Assembly: GCA_021464525.1 (NCBI GenBank) | Contig: JADRCO010000618.1 | Coordinates: forward strand, 1 to 29,550 | Reading direction: 5' to 3' | DNA length: 29,550 nt | Origin: Rhizophagus sp. LPA8_4_AMF | Taxonomy: Eukaryota > Glomeromycota > Glomeromycetes > Glomerales > Glomeraceae | In this document: one piece after another, positions 20,675-29,550 of the stretch | How the letters are laid out: every line of letters begins with the position of its first letter | How positions within the stretch are numbered: the stretch's first letter is position 1 | The notes under the pieces: model-generated | Told to the model about the DNA's origin: nothing | Seen by the model: only the letters and a program-made list of their open reading frames with translations | The model's database searches: none | Position numbers and translations under genes: made by a program

Positions 20675-22139
20675 TTTTATTTATTTATTTATTTTATGTC
20701 ACATAGGAGGAGTACAACGTAAATACAATTATTATTTCAATATAACAATAAAGAAAAACGTATAACAATAGACACATTCATCAAGTTAAAAACTAGATCC
20801 TTGCTTGATATATCCCGACTGAACGACCACCCATCCGAGGTCGAACAGTGCCCACGAATCCCTCTGATCCCCATAGAAAATTATAAAATAAAACTATCCA
20901 AGATAATGAACAAAACTCCCGAAACGAACAAAGCCGGATAATGTCTAAAAATTAAAACCACCTAATTGGAGAAATGATCTTATACTATTTTTTATGAAAA
21001 GAGAAAAGGAAAAACTATACAATATCAAACACTAGATACTAGACATAAAATAATGGATGACGAGAAGAAACTCTATGAACATCTAGATAAAATATTGTTC
21101 ACGTGATCAAAAATGAGCCACTATGCAGAAAGTTCGAAGAAGAAAATAAAAAGAATAAATAGTCCAGATCCGTTTTATAATTCCGAAAGTCATTTTGAGG
21201 GTTCGTATAATTAAATGGCAAAGGAGTCCTTCGTCGACGAGGTGGTTCAGTGTCTGAAGAATCAAGGTCGTCAGAAGTAAGATCCCGTGAGGGTAAGTGG
21301 CGTTGTCGATAATGCGTGAAGTCTAATTTAGTAATATTATGTTCAATTTTCCATGCTTTCCGTTTAAGTGAACGCAATTTCCATAAATTTGTTTTAAATA
21401 AAGTCATCGTATGTTGCATAAACGTGTTTAAGTGTGTATAGAGGTAACGCATTTTCCTGAAATGTGCTCTAAAGTCATGAAATATATCTTTGGTGACATA
21501 ACTACGTAATAAAAGTAAAGCGTGAAGAGGTAAAGAAGTCGAAGAGTGTGTTTGATCATTTTGTCTCAAGATTCAACCATAAGTCGAAGAATATTTTACT
21601 GTGTCTGAACATATTAAAGTGAGTTTGTCTCCATGAGTCGTAAGTAAATTGATTAAGTAATCTGCTAAAATTTTGAACGTCTCTTTAATGGTCGGAAGTA
21701 AAACTGGACAATTCCAAAAATGTAAATTAGTTTCTTCTTCTGAATGGCATAATAAGCATGTGGTACGGCCTTTGATTAAGCGCGGGAAATTACGGTCCAA
21801 TATAGTTAGGGTATGCAAAGTGTTTGTAGATACTTTGATCATCCAAGCTAAGTCTTTAGTTGCTACAGCAGAAGTCCCTATCGGGCTTGTATTGTGTTGG
21901 AACCAATTACGTGATGTAGTCCAATGAATTTCATGATAAAACGAGGAGCCGTTTTGATCTTGCGATAAATCGTGAGCTAAATGGTTTTGAACATGCGTTG
22001 CCTGAATAATAGTACCCATGGTTTTACGAATATCTCGGTCAATTGGAAGTTTCTTGTTCCAGATAATTAACACAAGTATGCACTTTAAATTAATAAATAT
22101 TTCTGTTACTATCACGTAAATCGATAGTAATAATAACAC
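20675..22139 (-). mobile_element. LINE 3' end (5'-truncated)
   Basis: The minus strand reads the C-terminal part of a non-LTR retrotransposon polyprotein from 22139 down to about 21099. It includes a zinc-knuckle CLLCHSEEETNLHFWNC (C-x2-C-x8-H-x3-C), which follows the reverse transcriptase and RNase H region in fungal LINEs. A long basic tail (KRKAWKIEHN, PPRRRRTPLP) follows. One in-frame TGA at 21573-21575 interrupts an otherwise open frame of about 345 codons. About 400 bases of 3' untranslated sequence end in a TAAA repeat (20675-20696), the usual tail of such elements. The reverse transcriptase itself is missing, so the copy is 5'-truncated and dead. Confidence 0.75.
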
Positions 22140-22146
22140 TAATAAT

Positions 22147-22660
22147 TATTGAGAATCAAATTAAACTGATATGGCAGAATCCTAGAACTGGTCACTGATT
22201 CTACCTGGGTATTCTCATTAAATTGACGTACCGGGCCTGGTGTTGCCAGATGGTTCAGGTTGGTCCCCGCTGGTCAAACGCTACCCCTGGTTGGTAGACA
22301 ATGGCTATTGGTTCCCTTGTTCACATCGCAGTTGACCTTAGCCTAACAGCTAATGGTGTGCACTGGGAGTTATGCGACCAATGTACCCACCTTCCGTTAG
22401 GTAGGTAGGCTAAGGTGGTAGATATAAGGTGTACCCATCCAAGTGTTCAGAGAACAAGTCCGACCATCTGGCGGTTGGGCACTTATATCTTAAATCCAAA
22501 GTGGCGTTACCTATCCTTCGGGATTTGTATCTTGGTTACTCTTGTAATTGTTTCGTTTAGAATTCTTTAGATAGTCTTCTTGAAATGTAAATTGTAACTT
22601 TGTTCACATTGAGAAATAAAACTAAAAATAAAATAAAAATAAAATATTGAGAATCAAATT
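22147..22660 (+). mobile_element. A-tailed retroposon with 16-bp target duplication
   Basis: The 16-base word tattgagaatcaaatt occurs at 22147-22162 and again at 22645-22660. Between them lie 482 bp, clearly richer in G+C than the surroundings, that end in an A-rich tail (aaaataaaataaaaataaa, about 22620-22644). This is the signature of target-primed insertion by LINE machinery. There is no open frame, which points to a SINE or another non-coding retroposon. Internal complementary words (ccttagcctaac near 22335 against gttagg...taggctaagg near 22400) suggest a structured RNA. I do not see convincing pol III A and B boxes, so the origin of the head is open. Confidence 0.8.
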
Positions 22661-22971
22661 TGATTTGTCCAATATAACTCTTACTTGGCACTTCATGCCG
22701 AATAACTATTAATTATTGTGTATAATGAGAGAAGAAAAAAAAGCAGCAGAATATTATTTCTTATTTAATAAGTTAAATTAAAGAATGACATTGTATTAAT
22801 TAGGAATAATATTTATATAAATTATAAATTATTTAAAATAAATCTTGGGAATAAAAATATTAATAAAACTAATTAATATCAAATAATTTGTATTTTTAAT
22901 ATTTAATCATAAACTTGAAATCTAGTAACTTTTTTACAATCTTACTATACAGTACTTTATAACATGTATAA
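22661..22971. other. Intergenic, no gene seen
   Basis: AT-rich spacer lies between the retroposon and the 3' end of the minus-strand membrane protein gene. Nothing is recognised in it. Confidence 0.4.
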
Positions 22972-22977
22972 TTTATT
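22972..22977 (-). terminator. AATAAA polyadenylation signal
   Basis: Read on the minus strand this is AATAAA, 34 bases beyond the stop codon of the membrane protein gene. It fits as the cleavage and polyadenylation signal. Confidence 0.4.
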
Positions 22978-23010
22978 AGTTATTTATAAAATAATAATGC
23001 AAGTATTATT

Positions 23011-26000
23011 TCACGATAATGTCACCTGATTATTTTGTCTCGTTTGTTTAGCATGAATACTGCTATTTTTCATATCAACAATAGCACTTAATTTACTAAA
23101 AACTCCACTAATAATGATTAAAGAACTTATAGTAAGTGTTATAAATGGAACAATATCGTAATTGACAATTAAAAATTTATATATAACCTAATTATAAAAA
23201 CAAAATAAAAGTAAATATTTAACCAAAATTATGCCAAAAAATTACGTTCAACTTACTTGAATGATTAATTGAGGAATGTCTTCAATAATAAACATAAAAA
23301 ATCCAATCCATACAATCAATTTTGAGGTTTTACTAGATAAACCAGACTCTTCAGATAAATCGGGTTCTTTAAATAAATCGGGTTCTTTAGATAAATCGGG
23401 TTCTTTAGATAAATCGGGTTCTTTAGATAAATCAGTTTCTTTAGATAAATCAGCTTCTTTAAATAAATCAGTTTCTTTAGATAATTCAGTTTCTTTAGAT
23501 GAATCAGTTTCTTTAGATAAATTAGTTTCTTTAAGTAAACCAGTTTCTTTAGGTAAACCAAGCGGACATAAACTTAAAGTTTCAATATCAATAATACCAC
23601 ATATCGTAAATAATAAAGCTTTTGGTCTACTTTTTTTAAACCAATCTCGAAATTTACCATCATCAAAAGTAATTTTTACTATAAGTACCAAATTAATTAC
23701 TACCGGGATTATTAAAATTACAAAACTAAAATAAAAAAATTTAAATTTAAATTTAATTATTAAAATTATTAAACCAAACCAAAAAAAAATAATTGAATAA
23801 ATAAATTTAAATGTCAATACCTTGGTATTTGTAAATTAATTTTTTTACTATCGACAATCGCAAAATAAAAATCCATTGTGAAATCTGAAATAATTAATAA
23901 AATCTTTAAACAGTAAAATTTTCCCCTAAGTTCTTTCCATTTTTTTGGATACTTCTTTTTACAAAATATTACCATCGCAATTATTAATGATGTAATGATA
24001 ACACTAGAAATAAATATGGCCTTGTATTTATCGTATAAATCAACTTTTTTTTAAAAAAAAAGAAAAAAATATTATTGTATATTTTAGAGGAAAAAAAAAG
24101 AATGTAAATAATAATTTAACTTACTAGTTATCTGAAATCCATATTCTCTATCCAACATGTAAGTATTATTATATAAGGATATTGAAGTGTAAGATTTAAG
24201 TTTTATTAAAATATTTAAATCTTTCATAATATTGTTCGCACTGGATTTAAATGGATCATCTGTTGCACTTATTGAGAATAAGAGTACAACTTGTCCTTGA
24301 TCAATTTGATATCTTTTGGTTGCCGTTATACGATCTGGACTTATAGAAGCTGCTTCTGATAGTTCAATAGCCAAATTATCTCTAATTTTCCCCCTTTCTT
24401 GTTCTGATTGTAAATTTAAAAATGATTTTGAACTTTTCACATCAAGTTTTACTGAACCATACGAATCACCTATTTTAAAGAATTTAATATTAGTTAAATC
24501 AAAATTATCCATTTTATTAAACATAAAACTTGCCTGTAATTTGATTTCGAGTCCCTCCTAAAAGATATAAATACATAAATTAATCAATAATTAATTAATA
24601 ACATTTTAAAGTAAATTTAATTATTGATCCATACCTGTAAGAATAAACCACTTATTTTTCTTGACACCTAAAAGAGGTTCTTCTGTGTTTTTATGTTTCA
24701 CAAACCCATCTTCAATAACCACATAGTAAAGTTGATTTGGTTTATTAAATGTACTTTCAAAAACATTTACTGTAATTATTTTATCATTATCAATTGTCAA
24801 AAATTCCATAGTCTGTCCATTAAATCCTTGACGAAAATAACTTTCTTTTTCATTTACTTCATAGATTGAAATGTTCCCTGAAGAAAGTTCTACAGGTGAT
24901 TCATATGTAATGCTCAGAGACAGAGTTTGCATAGGAATAGTATCATTGATTTTTGGAGTTGTTGCATGAATAATTGGATTAAAAAAACCGTCATCTATTA
25001 ATAAATAAAATAATTAGATTGTTATATCATACATATTTCTATCTTGTATAGCTATTAATTCTCTTACCTTCCATGAAACGAGGTAATTCTGAATAGTATA
25101 TATTCCAAATATTACTTGTACTTTCTTGCTTAATTGCAACAACTGAATTATTTGGCATTGGAGCGTATCGAGTACCAAACTTTGGTAATTCAAAGGGTAC
25201 AGGAAGATTCCAACTTCCTCGAAATATTTTATTTGTGTCAAGTACATAACCTGATACATTATCATTTCCTTCATTTATTTTATTGTGTATGGTAAGTAAA
25301 TATCCTATAAAACCAAAGTTAATTTTATCAATACACATTATCTAGTATATTCAAAACAATTTGTATCATACCTCCATTAAATAAACTTGACATGAAAATA
25401 TGGTCAGAATTAGTTAAGGTTAAACCTCGAATTTCTTTAGTATCCATTACAGAACTATAAATAATAGCAAGATTCAATTAACACGTGACATCCCTTTTAA
25501 AGCTAAGAATTATAAATAAACTTACCCATTAGATGAAAAATCTACTTGTACAACATATTGTCCACCATTAATACTAGTATCAGTTACTGCAATAAAGCAA
25601 GAATAACCAACAACAATAAATGAATTTCCACATGTAATATCATTAATTTTTAATGGTGGGTTATTAGTATTTTGATAAATCAAAGCCGTTTCCGACACTT
25701 TATTCGTTTTAGCTTGAACAAATGTCGCATAAACCCATAATTGAGGATCTACTGGCGATCTAAAAGATGTAGTAGAACCAAAAGTTATGACGCAATATCC
25801 ATAGCCAATTGTTGGAAATACAATAAATCTTGTTTCGGATTTTATTTGTGCAAATGTAATAGTATTCTCATTAATTAAGGTTATTTGACCTCTTTCGTCA
25901 CTTTGTATTAAATATGAAAGTTATTTTACGTTATTTAAAATAGATTTAAAATTAAATTTATTCAAGAAATATTGAAAAACTTACGGTGGGCTAAAAAATC

Positions 26001-26716
26001 TCCATTTTATATTGTACGATCCAGTAATAAATTCGGAAACAAAGAAACCCAATTCTGGTTCGATAGCAAAAAAATTAATTTTACTCGAAAATTGTACACC
26101 CTCATTATTAATATATGCGTCACCAAGATAATTATTTCTGAAAAAATAATTAAAATGTTATTCAATAAAATAATAATAATAACAACAACGATTAATAATA
26201 GTAATAATTAGATTTCTATTTATTTTAAACTTACGAAAGTATTTCACCCTGCCAATTTATAATTAATCCAAATACAGCTGGAGAGGCGGTAATGTCCGTT
26301 GTATTTAAATAAGTTACTAGTAAGTATCCTGGAGTTAAAGAATAAACACGTGTTCCAGGTTGTCTTTCAACTCCTATATCTAATTCTACGTTTTCATCAC
26401 TTTTATTAAAATATTTACAGTTATTAAAATTAAAATCTGGTATTTGTACAGACATATCAATAGGCACGACAGTCCCATTCGCTGCATGAATTATACGAAA
26501 TCTTAGCATTGGTTCAAAGCAATCTTTGCCATAAAGATTCTTAACTACAACCAGAGCTGAACCATCAACGTAAGATTCAATTCGGAATGCTTGTAGCTCT
26601 GGATTACTTTCTGCATAATTAACATTAATTTCAAAGGAATATGCTATTAATAAGTATTGAAGTAATAGTATAAATAATACTATCATTTGCATATTTTTAA
26701 ATTTCTTAGTGAGCAT
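23011..26716 (-). CDS. Secreted/polytopic membrane protein, ten exons
   Basis: Exons, read on the minus strand: 26716-26235, 26137-25985, 25900-25526, 25454-25372, 25304-25068, 24994-24635, 24469-24125, 24043-23821, 23725-23257 and 23187-23011. All introns are GT-AG with matching phases, giving 967 residues. Residues about 9-28 (MIVLFILLLQYLLIAYS) are a signal peptide. The next 650 residues are extracellular-like, with sequons NGT, NKS and NTT in exon 1. Six hydrophobic segments follow near residues 687-705, 721-743, 753-769, 788-805, 889-908 and 921-941. Between the fourth and fifth sit twelve 6-residue repeats (LSKETD/LSKEPD, residues 810-881). FIIEDIPQLIIQV resembles a motif of XK-related proteins, which is only a resemblance. 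I recognise a Rhizophagus family of unknown function, perhaps a surface sensor. Exon 7 could instead begin at 24557, but this breaks the frame with exon 6. Confidence 0.8.
23341..23556 (-). repeat. Twelve in-frame 18-bp repeats
   Basis: Twelve 18-bp units code the 6-residue pattern L-S-K-E-(T/P)-D inside exon 9 of the membrane protein. The units nearest 23341-23420 are almost identical (Pro version), and those towards 23556 are more diverged (Thr version, also SSKETE and LFKEAD). The unit length keeps the frame, so copy number can change without breaking the gene. The encoded stretch is acidic and basic by turns, and is probably a flexible or helical loop outside the membrane. Confidence 0.9.
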
Positions 26717-26760
26717 CTTATGTGAGTGGAAAATCTGGTTTTTAATAAAAAACCGAAAGG

Positions 26761-26772
26761 TATATTTTTATA
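26761..26772 (-). promoter_or_regulatory. TATA-like box of the membrane protein gene
   Basis: On the minus strand this reads TATAAAAATATA. It lies 44 bases before the ATG at 26716, nearly the same spacing as for the MIR gene. Confidence 0.5.
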
Positions 26773-29550
26773 TCAGTTTTTTATTTGTTGTTTTATTTCA
26801 AATAGTTGTCTGTTTTTAATGATGATGATCAATATTTATAATTATTCACATCTTATAATTGGTATTAAAAAAATTTTTTCAATTGAAATATTTGTGGTTA
26901 ATAAATTTCAATTTATTTATTCAACGAATATGGTACATTGTTTGATTATTTATAAAAACTTTGCATTTTTAAAATAAATAAATTAATTAAAAGGAAAATC
27001 CATGTTGTAATACCATTTTAAGTTTGTACTTCGTATTAACCGAATATGAAATCATTTTATAATATAATTTTATATATTATATTTTCGAAATTTTTTTGCA
27101 ACAAAAAAAAAAGAATTTTTATTTTTAACAGAACAATTGTTTTCTTTGTTGAATCATTTGCAAATTAATTTGTTCTCAGAAATATTGTCTCCGCAATTCT
27201 CCGAAACTCCGCATCGGCCGAAACTATAAATCTTTTTTTTTTTTTTTTTTTTTTGTAAAATTATGCAAGTTATAATTGGTATATTCATATATTTCCCTAA
27301 TTGAAAGATAAATTGTTATTATGTGAGACGAGTTAAATATATTTAATGAACGTTATATAATGTGGCTTAGCTGACTCTATCGTTGAATGAAAATTTGAAA
27401 CATAACTAGCCATCTTATTAATTCAGTTATTGTACGATTATGGCTAGTGATAATTCTTAGATTAGAATAATCTCGCAAAAAAAAAAATAAGTATAATCAG
27501 CAGATGTTTATTTATTTATTTTTATTGGCCTAAAGAAAATAATAATAATAATAATTAAATAATTAACGCAAATATGTAAAAAATAAAGACCCAATTGGCG
27601 GAGGTGATTTCCTTGGGGGAGTGTAACATAATATCGCGTTTTATAACAACAAATAAGAATTTATCAGATTTTTTTATTTATTTTATTTATTTATTTTGGT
27701 AATACCATTTACTAAATTTACCAATTACAATAAAAACAAATTTAAAGAAAATTATAATCTTTTTTTTTCTTTATTCGATTATTTGATATCAATTAGAATT
27801 AAATTAAAAAGGTTTCATCAAACTCTATAAATATTTAGGTTACATATGCAGGTTAATGATCCTATATATGGATATTCTTACTAATTAGGATTTTTGAATA
27901 AAAATTTTTTAAAATCGTTAAAAACATAGTTTCTTACTAATTCGTATATTTAAATAAAAATATTAATCGTAATCCTTTTTATTGTGACTTTATATCATCG
28001 CAGCTATTAAAGATTGCTTATTATTTGATACAATTAAAAAAAATAAATTTCGTTGAATTTAACCGCGGAATTCATATTCATTTTATGAACTTATGATCGA
28101 CATAAGTTATAAAAATGAATTACGAAATTTAAGCAGGAAAAACAAATAAAATTGATATGTTGTGATCCTCTACAACTAAAATAATAATAATTCAACTGCT
28201 GGAATTCGCGCTCTTAGATAAGATTGATTAACTTAATTAGATATATTATTAATAAATTGGATGCATTATTTCGATTTCCTTTTTTGAATTTGTGTTTAGT
28301 CAAATCTGCCAATCTTAAATAAATAACTAACCAAAAATAGTTAGTATGATTACCACAATAAGATGTTGAATCCGTTCCCATTATTTTTTCCTAATCAAAA
28401 ATTCTAGACAAAAGTCCACATATTTTAATTTTTTTTTAGTCATACATTGCGTAATATAAATTTTACCAAACAAAATATGTTGTTATAAATAAATAATAAA
28501 TATATTTCTGATAACAAAATATCTACTATCAAAATTTAAAAGTATTATTACGCAATATTTATTTAAAGTATTAAATTTTATTGAAGAATCTAAATTAGTA
28601 AATTAAGTGAAAATTTTTAAAAGTATTAAATTTCTGTTAAATAATCTAAATTAGTAAATTGTTTTTAAAAAAAAAAAATGTACAGAAAAGAAATATAAAT
28701 GCATGATGACCTGTAAAAAAGTAAAAATGGTAAAAATGGCGTTTTATTTTTTTGTGATTCCCTGACTCGTATTAGTTATAACTGATTTTCACACTATTGT
28801 AACAATAATATATATATTAATAGTTAAGAAGTTCTATAATGTCTTAGAAAGATTAATATTAATTGGTTATAGTGGTTCCATTGGTTTATCGGATTAACAA
28901 GATTAACAGATTAACGATTATCAGTTTCATGCTACATTCATTTATTTCGCTAATTAAATTTTCGTTCTGTTCGTTTATAAATTTTTCTCAACCTTCGTAA
29001 ATCGTAATTTCTTTAATAAAATAAAAGTTGCAATTCAATTCATTTGCGTCCTAATATAGAGATAATATTTTAAAAACAAAGCAATTCATTAAAATATCAA
29101 TTATAATTGTATTTTTAATTAGTAAAAAGTAAATTTATCGCAATTTTGACTGAGATCCTAATGTTTACAAAACAGATATTCGAATGATTGTTAACTATTT
29201 CGAAGTTAGTTTTCGCCACAAAACATTATAAAGTTATCGATGATTTTTCATTTCCTTGTATATTTTATGATTCAATCGAGATTATAAAACCGATCCAAAG
29301 TTGATTGATTCTTTTGAGATTATTGTTCATTATCATTAAATATGATAATAATTTAATTGGTTTATTTTTTTTATTTAGTAAAATATGTTAATACATGTGA
29401 TGTTAGCCGTGTGCGTCTGTAATTATATACTAGGAAAACGGAAACCGTTAAAGTCCGTCGCGCTTATTTACTTGGTATCTTTTTTTATTAAAAAAAAAAT
29501 TGATTAAAAAATACGTAACACCAAATAAAATAAGTAGTGTTACAAAATCG
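26773..29550. other. Long AT-rich region, no gene seen
   Basis: I find no open frame with recognisable content on either strand. The region contains homopolymer runs (poly-T at about 27232-27254), an (aat)n-like stretch near 27540 and many short A or T tracts. A G+C-richer patch at 29400-29465 stands out slightly and may be the start of another feature that continues beyond the window. Confidence 0.4.

Noticed and set aside
21673-21927. 84-codon plus-strand open frame
   Set aside because: It is the antisense of the LINE polyprotein, whose zinc-knuckle motif on the minus strand is clear.
22163-22644. tRNA-derived SINE head
   Set aside because: I looked for A and B boxes in the first 120 bases and found only weak partial matches, so I call it a retroposon of unknown parent.
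23276-23734. 152-codon plus-strand open frame
   Set aside because: It is the antisense of the 18-bp repeat array in the membrane protein gene. The frame is open because the repeat unit has no stop, not because it codes.
26726-26977. 83-codon plus-strand open frame upstream of the membrane protein gene
   Set aside because: It overlaps the promoter region of the minus-strand gene, and its hydrophobic AT-driven composition gives no evidence of coding.

Overview
The window is AT-rich (by eye roughly a quarter to 28% G+C) eukaryotic DNA with short introns of about 70-100 bases and a dense load of small transposable elements. The combination of MIR-domain genes with a Gag-like N-terminus, a large secreted/polytopic membrane protein of a type I associate with Rhizophagus, a C-terminal PIF1-like helicase fragment, hAT and LINE debris and many CACGTG sites suggests an arbuscular mycorrhizal fungus (Glomeromycotina, Rhizophagus-like). 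This assignment is from recognition, not from a database search.

Layout. 1-2700 is AT-rich and mostly non-coding, with a 60-bp tandem duplication, a perfect hairpin and a purine tract. 2700-3990 is a decayed copy of a PD-(D/E)XK-like gene family. 5148-5239 is one copy of a 92-bp inverted-repeat element whose second copy lies inverted at 20527-20618. 6063-7340 is an apparently intact four-exon gene joining a Gag-capsid-like region to a MIR domain. 7850-8950 holds a diverged three-copy repeat. 9012-14100 is a graveyard of decayed elements (LINE endonuclease start, hAT transposase piece). 15827-17004 is a broken paralogue of the MIR gene in the same orientation. 17210-17595 is the end of a PIF1-like helicase. 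18318-19581 carries three different miniature inverted-repeat elements in a row. 20675-22139 is a LINE 3' end on the minus strand, followed by a 482-bp A-tailed retroposon with a perfect 16-bp target duplication (22147-22660).

The largest gene is on the minus strand, 26716 down to 23011: ten exons, about 967 residues, with a signal peptide, a long extracellular part bearing N-glycosylation sites, and about six membrane segments near the C-terminus. An in-frame array of twelve 18-bp repeats lies between two membrane segments. 26774-29550 shows no gene.

The two intact genes show no functional link to each other. Both have a TATA-like box about 45 bases upstream of the chosen start codon, and the spacing is nearly the same. 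The most unusual items are the Gag-like/MIR fusion gene with its broken tandem paralogue, the repeat array inside the membrane protein, and the clean short elements (92-bp inverted pair, pogo-like, hAT-like and A-tailed retroposon).
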